DNA of 17,748 bases from an uncultured Acetatifactor sp. GTDB lineage: Bacteria; Bacillota; Clostridia; Lachnospirales; Lachnospiraceae. Positions 8,601-15,532 of the stretch are shown here, piece after piece (position 1 is the stretch's first letter; every line of letters begins with the position of its first letter). The DNA is taken from the NCBI GenBank assembly GCA_910586435.1, contig CAJUGT010000058.1, positions 1 through 17,748 of the forward strand, in the 5' to 3' direction. The position numbers were made by a program, and so were the translations under genes. The notes beneath the pieces are model-generated. The model searched no databases. It saw nothing but the letters and a program-made list of their open reading frames with translations, and was not told the DNA's origin.

Positions 8601-9061
8601 GATTGCCTGGAGTTTCTGTAGACAATGGTATTTATAATATTATTGATAATAATCAGGTGTACGACAATGATTGTGTAGGAATCAAAATCGTTCGTGCCGG
8701 ATATGGTACTATTGTTGTGAACAATTTGTGTGCAAATAATAATCATGGTAGTGCCAATGGCAGCAAGAGCAATATCGGTATCAGTATAGAGGTTAAGGAG
8801 CTTGGTGAAAATGAAAGCCATCTTATTGATGTTTTGGATGTATTTGGAAGCGACAGCAATGTAGTCTATAATAACACCATATTAGGCGGACATTATCGTT
8901 CGGTCGCAATTAGCGAAGCATTGAAGCGGGGGGCTCAAACCTACAACAATCGCAATAATGTTGTAAAGTACAATAAATTCTTAGATGCCAGCGACTATTT
9001 AGGAGTAGATTTTTCTGAACTACCAAATATTGTGGTAGACAACGAAATTTTTACTGAATAG
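5645..9061 (+). CDS. Secreted surface protein: aromatic repeats, beta-trefoil lectin, beta-helix
   Basis: This is a 1138-residue protein. A signal peptide (MKHLRKMLGTFLMAIAIF, cleavage near TKAEG, residue about 28) is followed by eight aromatic repeats to about residue 212 (FDYTGL, then GWWLISGG), resembling choline- or cell-wall-binding repeats. Three of them are nearly identical 23-residue units with an added DPNC cysteine. Residues about 231-645 are two to three ricin-type beta-trefoil segments (SQKFLVAYD, LYMIRNHNSRKYLNLVNGS, YSLINHNSNQVLTV, SQKFVFEV), presumably binding sugar. Residues about 723-1138 form a right-handed beta-helix paralogous to the protein at 2986: both have GPHD (here H922, D923), EGICFDSG versus EGMCLDFG, and LPGVSVDNGIYNII versus LPGISLDNAAYNII. 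The gene stands alone between a perfect promoter with a structured leader and a strong terminator. It is likely a surface-displayed glycan-binding or glycan-modifying protein; the catalytic role is unproven. Confidence 0.85.
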   Translation: MKHLRKMLGTFLMAIAIFVLVPTLTTKAEGLTGLQPSADGKWYYFVDGDVNYNFTGLVYDEVVGWWLVRDGVVDFDYTGLWNDPNCGWWLISGGTVAFDYTGLWNDPNCGWWLISGGTVAFDYTGLWNDPNCGWWLISGGTVAFDYTGLWGDVAYGWWYVEKGTVAFWYTGLAANDIGTWYCTGGMLDFGYTGMVTVNGIQYNVANGFVTGTVNDGTVEPGNGDVYKPGEKLSGKITGGVVLIVSNENPEYALTAVEDPLAAGQCNLVMSKLTGDESQKFLVAYDSDNDIYSFLSMKYANVEGNNADNKWVINAPNSGWAADTAGNADNVNVVAVGHGNFQNGSWVMDEVASGEYTLRCWRPGDQGALGYTVMAYMGIAGQLTEGVNVQACANGGKMLTFNLVSPYSQTLASGTYRIGLADDNGKLFAMDGASVKDLARLVAVNKTGSTEQLFDIICTDSVKGLYMIRNHNSRKYLNLVNGSIDIGAGIEQIEWTEGDAAARLWYIQARGNNTYSLINHNSNQVLTVTGNTVTQGLGNDTNSQKFVFEVQETGNEAIASGVYSTENTYYRFSHIGSGVYNVYSITKGGYCTVSENSIALTTTDTGIGSKWKVTETGGKYVVQSLANNMYLNKEGELTATAEELLLTDASDSITNYAMRYDLSTLEYLKGTDYSNVQILKRLNAMNLKAEDLLDPIPKMNQIEQEVKDALSALPTNYVSFNGTTVKELNEFMQDNMGKIVQLTQDIQVKPMPLGDGNYDEGQIRIPSNVILDGNGYRLVQACADTDLTNVGIVFRYNDKRNNSALTTSSYCGVWNLTSEIPYKGCTLETVGADYISIKGNNFTNAKISAILMSKNFGETKYGVISGNTLSTPDGGDTLGVHGDSNMLIIEGNTITNSGEYGLMLSYLNEDIVERVEDEIGGPHDILVRNNFISGANACAMYCLGTYQVYITDNELCNSQLEGICFDSGCIGNYFYNNKVHDTSLSGGLPGVSVDNGIYNIIDNNQVYDNDCVGIKIVRAGYGTIVVNNLCANNNHGSANGSKSNIGISIEVKELGENESHLIDVLDVFGSDSNVVYNNTILGGHYRSVAISEALKRGAQTYNNRNNVVKYNKFLDASDYLGVDFSELPNIVVDNEIFTE
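5873..6079 (+). repeat. Three tandem 69-bp units, nearly identical
   Basis: Units at 5873-5941, 5942-6010 and 6011-6079 each encode YTGLWNDPNCGWWLISGG and then TVAFD, and differ at only a few synonymous bases. Diverged units flank them at 5804-5872 and after 6080. Such high DNA identity indicates recent duplication or gene conversion within the repeat block. Confidence 0.9.
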
Positions 9062-9083
9062 GTAATCTTCTATGTAGCAATCT

Positions 9084-9129
9084 GGGGTTGCTGTTCGGGA
9101 AATCTTGGACGGCAACCCCTTCTTTTTTT
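9084..9129 (+). terminator. Intrinsic terminator after the 1138-residue gene
   Basis: GGGGTTGC 9084-9091 pairs perfectly with GCAACCCC 9112-9119 and is followed at once by a T-rich tract (9120-9129). It starts 22 nt after the stop codon. Confidence 0.9.
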
Positions 9130-9183
9130 ACTTTTTGTTTTTCTCAAGAAAGAAACTTCATGCAATGTGAGGAAAAGAAATAA

Positions 9184-10206
9184 ATGAAAAAAAATAGAGT
9201 TCAGTATATAGATATTGCAAGGGGAATTGCAATAATATGCATTATTATAGGGCATCTTGATAATTATCAGATAGTTCGAGTTGTATATACTTTTCATGTA
9301 CCTATCTTCTTTTTTATTACAGGATATTTTACCAGTGCAAATCTCCCTATAAAAAAATTTATAAAAAACAAGGTTCATACCCTGATGCTTCCCTACATGT
9401 ATGCAAGTCTTGCATTGATCATTATGAATACATTAAAAAGCTTTGTCTTCATAGGAAGTAATGCCGCAAAAGATACTTTTTTGGAATGGGTATACGCAGC
9501 CATTTATGGTGCGGGTGTCACAATATATCAACCATTTTACATTAGAGCAATTGGTGCCTTATGGTTCCTTTGGGCAACATTTTGGGGTAGTATATTTTTG
9601 CGTTTTTTGTTATCTGTTCGAGGAGAGAGAATAAGAATAGCTTTAGTTTTGGTTTTATTTTTTGCGGGATACTGGTCTCGCAATTTATTCTGGTTTCCTT
9701 TTTGCATTCAAGCAGGATTTTGTGCGACTTTATTTTTGTATTTAGGATACCTTGTTCGGATTTCCAGAGAATACTTTCAGAAAGTGCCTATGGAGGTAAA
9801 AGCATTTGGTACAATATTGGCATTATTTTTCTGGATAAATTTTATAAATAATTATCAATCATTTGCGCTTGTCTGTTGTGAGATAGGAAGAGGAATGATA
9901 GATATCTTCAGCTGTATATGCGCCTGCTATATCATAATTCTTGTTTCGCAATACATTGAAAATCATATCAGTGTATTTTCTAAATTTTTTTCTTTTTGTG
10001 GAAAAAATAGTCTACTTGTGTTATGTATCCATAATACAGAACACAATGTTTTGCCATGGTGGGAAGTGTCACAGAAATTGGTGAATCATGGTATGCCTGA
10101 ATCCTTTCGATTATATTTTTTTATTGTTGCAAAAATAATTTTGATAATGGTATTAACGGTGATATTCGCAAAGTTACAATCAATCAAAATGCCAAACAAG
10201 CATTGA
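9184..10206 (+). CDS. Membrane acyltransferase, acyltransferase-3 family
   Basis: This is a 340-residue polytopic membrane protein with about ten hydrophobic segments. The N-terminus RVQYIDIARGIAIICIIIGH carries the family signature: D10, R13 and the likely catalytic H24 at the end of the first membrane segment, followed by FHVPIFFFITGYF. These enzymes O-acetylate or otherwise O-acylate sugars of surface glycans, taking the acyl group from the cytoplasmic side. GAGG about 11 nt upstream supports the start. I see no clear promoter between the terminator at 9129 and this gene. Its base composition is visibly more AT-rich than its neighbours, with long A and T runs, which hints at a separate origin. 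It is convergent with a second acyltransferase and near the galactofuranan operon, so a galactan acetyl-transfer role is plausible but not shown. Confidence 0.85.
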   Translation: MKKNRVQYIDIARGIAIICIIIGHLDNYQIVRVVYTFHVPIFFFITGYFTSANLPIKKFIKNKVHTLMLPYMYASLALIIMNTLKSFVFIGSNAAKDTFLEWVYAAIYGAGVTIYQPFYIRAIGALWFLWATFWGSIFLRFLLSVRGERIRIALVLVLFFAGYWSRNLFWFPFCIQAGFCATLFLYLGYLVRISREYFQKVPMEVKAFGTILALFFWINFINNYQSFALVCCEIGRGMIDIFSCICACYIIILVSQYIENHISVFSKFFSFCGKNSLLVLCIHNTEHNVLPWWEVSQKLVNHGMPESFRLYFFIVAKIILIMVLTVIFAKLQSIKMPNKH

Positions 10207-10238
10207 TTTTTCTGTTTATGTTCACGTCCAATGTCATT

Positions 10239-10346
10239 ATACTGGTAAACGGTATCTACCGTATATTATTGAGGCGAAAAACTCAAAATAGATTTTTGAG
10301 AAGTTTTAAAAATGAGCCAGTAGTTTGTGGGTATCAGGTTTACCAT
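10239..10346. repeat. Nested inverted repeats at the convergent gene junction
   Basis: Between the two convergent acyltransferase genes, ACGGTA 10249-10254 and TACCGT 10257-10262 form a tight palindrome, and CTCAAAA 10282-10288 pairs with TTTTGAG 10294-10300. TGGTAAAC 10243-10250 matches GTTTACCA 10339-10346, and TACTGG 10239-10244 matches CCAGTA 10317-10322. The A/T-rich 10282-10300 stem could act as a weak bidirectional terminator; this is uncertain because there is no classic GC stem plus T-run. Confidence 0.4.
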
Positions 10347-10362
10347 AGGGTTGAAAAGATGA

Positions 10363-11478
10363 TTATTTTCTGATGCAGGTTATTAAATGTTTTTTAATGC
10401 TGTCATACAGGTACCGGAGAAGCAATGGTCCGGCCAGACCGAAGAACACATACCATACATTGCATTGCCACAAGGGTTCATAGCGATACCAGGCAGTGGA
10501 GCGGAACGCTTCAAAGTCAAAAGGGATATGGATCACGGACATTTTGGTCAAAACTGCAAGCAGCAAATTATATAGATTAAAAAACAGAATATGATGCATC
10601 ATAATTGTAAAAGTGTGGTTAGAGATATAGTTTACCAGTTTATTATCGCTCCAGATTGGCACAAGCATATCTGAAACAGTCAGCCAGAAACATATACCTG
10701 ATAGGGAAGTGAGGAAAGGGATAAAATAGTAATCATTCAAAAAGCCTGACATGTTAACCAGGTCAATAAAATTCAGATCATGGGTGATATAAAGCAGTAC
10801 TGAATTAATGGCAACCGGCAGAAAGAGCAGCAATATCTTGGGTATTTTTTTGAATGATTTTTCCAAATGCTCCTTGTAAAAATATCCAAATTGGTAAAAA
10901 GCAAGCAGGAATCCCATCTTTAAAATTACAAGATACAAAGGCGCACTGTTATAGCCTTGCCGGGAATAGTAGACACAGGCAATCCCAAAAAGTGAGGTGA
11001 CAGGCGTAAGGACCCAGTCGTTCCATAGAGGGCCAAGGAGCTTACGGCATATGGCATATATAACGATTACGGTAAATATGGCAGGGATATACCAGCTGGG
11101 GCTGTTGATTTGGAACATAAAGCAGCCCAGAAAAGGTTCAACAAACAAGGTATGAAAAGTAATCGGTTCCCCGTATTGGATGAGATCAAATGATCTTAAA
11201 ATATTGACAAGGACGCCATAGGTGAGATTCCACAAAAAAAATGGGAGGTAAAGAGTTTTGATTTTAGTCAGAAGGTAATGAGATAATTTATCCAGCTTCT
11301 GTGGTTTGAAAAAGTATCCGGATATAAAAGCGAATAAGGGCATAAAGAAGGAATTATACGGCATGATATTTGCCATAATGTAGAAGGGACTCAGGGCATG
11401 GGCGTCTACGACGAAGAAGATAGCGATGGCAGATAATATCATAAACTGTTTGTTGTTTTTTGGGGATAATTCGCTCAT
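10363..11478 (-). CDS. Membrane acyltransferase-3-like protein
   Basis: This is a 371-residue polytopic membrane protein read right to left, with about ten hydrophobic segments. The N-terminal pattern FMILSAIAIFFVVDAHA followed by FFMPLFAFISGYFF matches the acyltransferase-3 layout, with H27 in the position of the catalytic histidine. The usual Asp-x-x-Arg just before the first membrane segment is absent (SELSPKNNKQF instead), so it is a divergent member, close to the group annotated as fucose 4-O-acetylase-like. The start at 11478 is supported by GAAAGGAT on the minus strand (11493-11486). It has its own near-consensus promoter and a leader of about 90 nt with a hairpin. Probable role: O-acylation of a surface polysaccharide or transfer to an exported sugar. 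It is not in one operon with the other acyltransferase, which faces it. Confidence 0.8.
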   Translation of the reverse strand: MSELSPKNNKQFMILSAIAIFFVVDAHALSPFYIMANIMPYNSFFMPLFAFISGYFFKPQKLDKLSHYLLTKIKTLYLPFFLWNLTYGVLVNILRSFDLIQYGEPITFHTLFVEPFLGCFMFQINSPSWYIPAIFTVIVIYAICRKLLGPLWNDWVLTPVTSLFGIACVYYSRQGYNSAPLYLVILKMGFLLAFYQFGYFYKEHLEKSFKKIPKILLLFLPVAINSVLLYITHDLNFIDLVNMSGFLNDYYFIPFLTSLSGICFWLTVSDMLVPIWSDNKLVNYISNHTFTIMMHHILFFNLYNLLLAVLTKMSVIHIPFDFEAFRSTAWYRYEPLWQCNVWYVFFGLAGPLLLRYLYDSIKKHLITCIRK

Positions 11479-11528
11479 TAGCCAAATCCTTTCTTTTAGT
11501 AGGGTGTCTTTAGGTTTTATATTACAGC

Positions 11529-11569
11529 GTGCTGAGGGTAGAAAAAAAGTTATTCTACAATATCAGCAC
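11529..11569 (-). promoter_or_regulatory. Hairpin in the leader of the minus-strand acyltransferase
   Basis: GTGCTGA 11529-11535 pairs with TCAGCAC 11563-11569, and inside it GTAGAA 11538-11543 pairs with TTCTAC 11553-11558. It starts at about the first transcribed base. It may be a 5' stabilising hairpin or an attenuation element; no T-run follows it in the transcript direction. Confidence 0.5.
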
Positions 11570-11573
11570 TTTT

Positions 11574-11601
11574 ATTATAGCTGAAAACGCATAAGTGTCA
11601 A
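11574..11601 (-). promoter_or_regulatory. Sigma-A promoter of the minus-strand acyltransferase
   Basis: On the minus strand TTGACA (11601-11596) and TATAAT (11579-11574) are both perfect hexamers with a 16-nt spacer. The transcript should start near 11567 and read through the hairpin into the gene ending at 10363. Confidence 0.8.
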
Positions 11602-11624
11602 CTGATTTTAGGGGGGTATCCTAT

Positions 11625-11654
11625 GTAACTGTTATCTCCGTTCACAGTAACTGT
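11625..11654. repeat. Direct repeat GTAACTGT, 22-bp spacing
   Basis: GTAACTGT occurs at 11625-11632 and 11647-11654, on the same face of the helix two turns apart, just upstream of the minus-strand promoter and between two divergent genes. This spacing suits a regulator binding as a dimer pair. No regulator is encoded in the window. Confidence 0.3.
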
Positions 11655-11795
11655 CTGGGATTTGTTTTAGCTTTTAGGCCGGGCAAAGCCACCTGTTATG
11701 TTATCGTGTATTTTATCATATTTTATATCATAAGGCAACAAAGTAAATTTTTTATCTTCCATCTATTTACACCTTTTCCATTTTATGATACACTG

Positions 11796-11814
11796 TTTAT
11801 CGACATACGATAAA
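11796..11814. promoter_or_regulatory. Perfect inverted repeat, possible operator
   Basis: TTTATCG 11796-11802 and CGATAAA 11808-11814 are perfect mirror halves around ACATA. They lie just downstream of a weak promoter-like stretch (TATGAT at 11784-11789, TTTACA at 11766-11771, spacing poor) and 14 nt before the ribosome site of the 1129-residue gene. Either a repressor site or a small RNA hairpin near the start is possible. Confidence 0.4.
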
Positions 11815-11827
11815 AGCATAAATTATG

Positions 11828-11835
11828 AAGGAGGA
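11828..11835 (+). promoter_or_regulatory. Shine-Dalgarno implying a TTG start at 11843
   Basis: AAGGAGGA begins directly after the ATG at 11825, so that ATG cannot use it. The in-frame TTG at 11843 is 7 nt downstream, the ideal spacing, and begins a clean signal peptide. Confidence 0.8.
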
Positions 11836-11842
11836 AAAAAAT

Positions 11843-14800
11843 TTGAAGAAAACATTAGTATCATTGCTGTTTTCTGCTGCGCTTGTTTTTTCGGCAATGC
11901 CCATGTTGCAGGCGGAAGCTTCGCAAATGGAAGCGGTGTCCATGGACTCCATGCGGGTAGAGACAGGAACCTTTGGAGTGGAGGTGGACGAGCCTCTGAT
12001 TTCCGGTTCATATTCGGACATGCAGAATAAACCTGCTGCGGAACTGAACACGGAAGCAATATATGTTCCGAATAAGGCGGTTGTCATTGATGGCAAAGCC
12101 TACATGTTTATGGAAGTTGCAGGGGATACAGAAGATTATTCCAAAAGTTATTATTTTTATGCTTATGATGAAGATGGGGAGAATGTATATTCTTCAAGCT
12201 ACAGCTCATATGATGGAGTGCGGGTTGTCAGGTTTCAGCTGGATTCCCTGAGCGGAAGCAAGAAAATGATGGTGGCGGTATACGAGGGTACAAGTGATGA
12301 AAATGGATATTCTTATGACCTGATTGCCGCAAAAAATGTCACCGTAGCACCGGTGGAATGGGCGGGCGGTTCTAATCTGTCCGTGATCAGAACGGCATCG
12401 GAGAATACAAGTGTGAGTCTTTATGCGTATCTGCCGGAAGAAGTGGATGGGAAGGATGTTGCCATAGGGTTGTATGACGGGAATACCCTGATTGGCGTTA
12501 CAGATAGCATCTCCAAACATTCCAGCAGTTCAGTGGAGGTAACCTCTGTTCTTGGAGGAACTGGCAATGGGAAGTATTATGTGTATCTGGATAAGTCAAG
12601 GCCTTATTATTCAGGACAGATTCAGTTTTCCAGGTTGCCTGCGGCAGGGAAAGTATATTCCTTAAAGGCTGTGGCGGATGGAAAGGTATTTAATCTGGGA
12701 GAAGTCAGGGCAGAGGGTGGTCCCTACGTCTTCGGCGCGTATTCCAGCGGTGAGTATCAGGGAAAGCAGGCAGTGGTTAATGTTTATGCGGGAGGGTACC
12801 GTCTTGAGGACCTGACAGTGGAGCTTCGCGACTCGGAAACAGGTCAGACAGTGGCTACCAGCACTGGCGCCCAGGCGCTCCAAACCAGTAAAACAAATTT
12901 GTATTATAAATTGGCTACCGACAAGACTCTGGAGGAGCTGAATGGCGCAAGAATTGTTGTATTGGCAGGAGGTAAGCAGGTATACAGAGGAAATAGTTTC
13001 AGCCTCAATCCAGGTATTGCGGATGCCTACTATGACCATGTACAGGACGCAGTGGTGGCGAGGACATATGCTATTCCGGACGGAGTTCTTGTGACTGCTT
13101 CCGTGGAGAATGGAAGTGTGGAGTATAAGGGCGAGGGCCAGGTCCATGGGGATATCCTGGTACTTAAGTTCTATAAGGATGGTGTGCCTACCCGGCTTCC
13201 GGATGGCTATAATAGTATTGATTACAAGTTTACGCTTCCGGACATGGACGAAGATTCCGATTTTGGCAGTGTGGATGTCTTTAATGAAGATAACGAAGTG
13301 AACTCTCTGGCTCAGAGCTATTTCTTTGTAGGAGAACAGATTGCGGTTGACTTCACGGTGGACAAGGGCCGTATGATTGCGGAGAAAGGGTTTACTGCGG
13401 TACTGGAAAAATCAGGTGAGCAGGTAGGTCAGGCATTGAATCTCTCCGCAGCGGAAACCACTCGCAACAATGTGGCATGTTGGAGACTGACGGGAAGTTT
13501 CCCTCCAGTGGAAGCAGGTAATTACAGCCTGGAAATCCGGAATGGAACAGAGGAAGCAGACAGATTTACCAGTTATTCTATCTATGTGATGGATCCTACA
13601 AAAGTGTACGGCAGAGTGGGCGGCGCTAATTCATATACTGATGCCGGCATCAGCAGAAGTTTAAATCTCAGTATTCCCTATGGAATGAAAGGCGCAGACG
13701 GCACAGAATGGTATGACCGTAATCTTTTCGCTCTTATAGTGACGGATGTTGCGGGAAATGATGTGGGAATGACCTTAACCATGAGAAATAGTACAAGCAA
13801 CACTAACATGTACTTTGATATGGGAAATGTTGCGCCGGATTTGTGCAATGTGAATGTGCAAGCTACCTATAATGGTCAGCCGGTGTACGATATCACGAAG
13901 ATTGCGGAGAACAAACCTATAAATACCAAGGTGAATCCAAATTCAAGTTATACTGTCAGCAGTTATGTACGTTCGGAGGGAATATACACTTATGAGATAG
14001 GGTTCAGGCCCACGGCGGCAACTTTTGTTGGTGTTGTAAAAGCCGGCACCATGGATGTGGTAAAGAACTTTGAACTTCCGGCTAATGTGGTGACGTATTT
14101 TACGGAGGACATGCTTTCCGGATTGGAATACAATAATGCAAAGGAAGCCTATACTGTCTATTTTTATGAAATCGGCGGTAATGGCATCCGCAGCATTTCT
14201 GATGTGTATTTTGGAATTCAACAGCAGGAACAGGTGACAAACGGCATAGGTCGGGGGCAGGATGGTTCTTATTATCTTTTCCAGGATGGCGTCGTAAATA
14301 CCGCTTATACAGGCTTGTATGAATGGAAGGGCAATTGGGTATGCATTGTCTCTGGAAAGGTGGAATATAGTTACACAGGTCTCGTGCTCTTCAATGATAT
14401 TTGGTGGTATGTAAGCGATGGTGTGGTGGACTTTGACTATACCGGACTTGTGGAGTATGGCGGCGCATGGTGGTGTGTGTCCGGCGGTTCAGTGAACTTT
14501 GATTATACGGGCCTGGTATTCTTTAACGGTGTTTGGTGGTATGTGACTGGCGGTATGGTAGACTTTAATTATACCGGTCTTGTGCTTTTTAATGATGTAT
14601 GGTGGTGTGTCATTGGAGGCGCTGTGAATTTTGATTACACCGGTCTTGTACTTTTCAATGATGTATGGTGGTATGTAACCGGGGGCGCAGTGGACTTTAA
14701 CTATGTAGGTCTTGTGTTCTATGGAGACGCATGGTGGTGTGTGTCCGGCGGTTCAGTGAATTTCGGCTATACTGGTCTTGTGGAGTATGGCGGCACATGG

Positions 14801-15232
14801 TGGTATGTAACCAATGGCTTGGTGGACTTTAATTACACTGGTCTTTTATACTTTAATGATACCTGGTGGTGTGTCATTGGCGGCGCAGTGAATTTTGATT
14901 ACGCAGGCCTTGTAGAGTATGATGGTATCTGGTGGTATGTATCCGGCGGTTCGGTGAACTTTGCTTATACCGGCCTTGTGGAACTTGACGGTATCTGGTG
15001 GTATGTGACCGGGGGCCAGGTGGATTTTGGTTACACTGGTCTTGTGGAACTTGACGGTATCTGGTGGTATGTATCCGGCGGTATGGTATCCGGTGAGGCA
15101 TATGGTCTGGTGGAATTTAATGGTCAGTGGTGGTATGTAGCCGGAGGCAGAGTTGATTTTGAGTATACCGGTGCAGTACAACATGTGGATGGAGTTACAT
15201 ATAATGTGGTGAACGGTGTAGTTGTGTTCTAA
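11843..15232 (+). CDS. Secreted surface protein with Ig-like region and 15 aromatic repeats
   Basis: This is a 1129-residue secreted protein. Starting at TTG 11843, the signal peptide is KKTLVSLLFSAALVFSAMP with cleavage near QAEA (about residue 25). Residues about 26-790 are beta-rich, with repeated features such as LEEL, VAVYEG, SLEIRNG and GNDVGM that suggest several Ig-like or fibronectin-like modules; I do not recognise a named domain or catalytic motif. Residues about 799-1129 are 15 tandem repeats, most exactly 22 residues (for example LVEYGGAWWCVSGGSVNFDY and TG), of the cell-wall or choline-binding-like aromatic class. Repeats 2, 4, 6, 8 and 10 have WWCV or WVCI while the repeats between them have WWYV, and VNF alternates with VDF. 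The likely function is attachment to a wall or glycan ligand, displaying the N-terminal region. The gene is monocistronic, followed by a terminator. Confidence 0.8.
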   Translation: MKKTLVSLLFSAALVFSAMPMLQAEASQMEAVSMDSMRVETGTFGVEVDEPLISGSYSDMQNKPAAELNTEAIYVPNKAVVIDGKAYMFMEVAGDTEDYSKSYYFYAYDEDGENVYSSSYSSYDGVRVVRFQLDSLSGSKKMMVAVYEGTSDENGYSYDLIAAKNVTVAPVEWAGGSNLSVIRTASENTSVSLYAYLPEEVDGKDVAIGLYDGNTLIGVTDSISKHSSSSVEVTSVLGGTGNGKYYVYLDKSRPYYSGQIQFSRLPAAGKVYSLKAVADGKVFNLGEVRAEGGPYVFGAYSSGEYQGKQAVVNVYAGGYRLEDLTVELRDSETGQTVATSTGAQALQTSKTNLYYKLATDKTLEELNGARIVVLAGGKQVYRGNSFSLNPGIADAYYDHVQDAVVARTYAIPDGVLVTASVENGSVEYKGEGQVHGDILVLKFYKDGVPTRLPDGYNSIDYKFTLPDMDEDSDFGSVDVFNEDNEVNSLAQSYFFVGEQIAVDFTVDKGRMIAEKGFTAVLEKSGEQVGQALNLSAAETTRNNVACWRLTGSFPPVEAGNYSLEIRNGTEEADRFTSYSIYVMDPTKVYGRVGGANSYTDAGISRSLNLSIPYGMKGADGTEWYDRNLFALIVTDVAGNDVGMTLTMRNSTSNTNMYFDMGNVAPDLCNVNVQATYNGQPVYDITKIAENKPINTKVNPNSSYTVSSYVRSEGIYTYEIGFRPTAATFVGVVKAGTMDVVKNFELPANVVTYFTEDMLSGLEYNNAKEAYTVYFYEIGGNGIRSISDVYFGIQQQEQVTNGIGRGQDGSYYLFQDGVVNTAYTGLYEWKGNWVCIVSGKVEYSYTGLVLFNDIWWYVSDGVVDFDYTGLVEYGGAWWCVSGGSVNFDYTGLVFFNGVWWYVTGGMVDFNYTGLVLFNDVWWCVIGGAVNFDYTGLVLFNDVWWYVTGGAVDFNYVGLVFYGDAWWCVSGGSVNFGYTGLVEYGGTWWYVTNGLVDFNYTGLLYFNDTWWCVIGGAVNFDYAGLVEYDGIWWYVSGGSVNFAYTGLVELDGIWWYVTGGQVDFGYTGLVELDGIWWYVSGGMVSGEAYGLVEFNGQWWYVAGGRVDFEYTGAVQHVDGVTYNVVNGVVVF
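14239..15229 (+). repeat. 66-bp tandem repeat block with 132-bp higher-order period
   Basis: The regular units start at 14381 and step exactly 66 bp (14447, 14513, and so on to 15107). Repeats 3-10 alternate two unit types at both protein and DNA level (WWYV/VDF and WWCV/VNF), so the block seems to have grown by duplicating pairs. Units 11-14 no longer alternate. Confidence 0.85.
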
Positions 15233-15261
15233 GAGGGGCATGACAGCCGGTTGTGAAAAGC

Positions 15262-15314
15262 AGGGGCTTCCCGCAGGCATAGATGGCTTGCGGGGAGTCC
15301 TGTTTTTGTTTTTT
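15262..15314 (+). terminator. Intrinsic terminator after the 1129-residue gene
   Basis: The segments 15262-15275 and 15289-15301 form a stem of about 13 bp (core CTTCCCGCA against TGCGGGGAG) and are followed by a T-rich tract 15303-15314. It starts 30 nt after the stop. Confidence 0.85.
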
Positions 15315-15356
15315 CCAAAAAGCTGAGGTTCTGCTTTCTGAATGCTGGAGATTATT

Positions 15357-15532
15357 ACGACAAACGCATGAATGAACAATCTATAAACAATTTGTAAATG
15401 TTGAATCGCTGTATGCGATTATTTTGGGTTTAAATTCGTTTTTTTGATTTTCATAGTTCCAAAATCGCATCAGGAATTATGAAAGATTGTGTTTTAAAAT
15501 ATTCATAATTTATTTACTCATGCGTTTGTCGT
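15357..15532. mobile_element. MITE-like element, 176 bp, with perfect 15-bp terminal inverted repeats
   Basis: The left end ACGACAAACGCATGA (15357-15371) and right end TCATGCGTTTGTCGT (15518-15532) are perfect inverted copies. The 10-bp direct repeat GGAGATTATT flanks the element at 15347-15356 and 15534-15543 (one base from the right end), as expected of a target duplication. The interior is AT-rich and non-coding, with internal inverted repeats: AATCGC 15404-15409, GCGATT 15415-15420 and AATCGC 15463-15468, which allow two exclusive hairpins. No transposase is present, so mobilisation would have to come from elsewhere. It sits between the terminator and the promoter of the protease gene. 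Confidence 0.7.

Noticed and set aside
11677..11695. GGGCAAAGCCACCTG fragment reminiscent of a c-di-GMP-I riboswitch core
   Set aside because: The partner motifs of the riboswitch, including a second conserved strand and GAAA tetraloop with receptor, are absent; short chance similarity.
14846..15379. 177-codon minus-strand frame rich in HTTRYR/IPPDTVKFH repeats
   Set aside because: It is the antisense image of the 66-bp repeats and overlaps the terminator.
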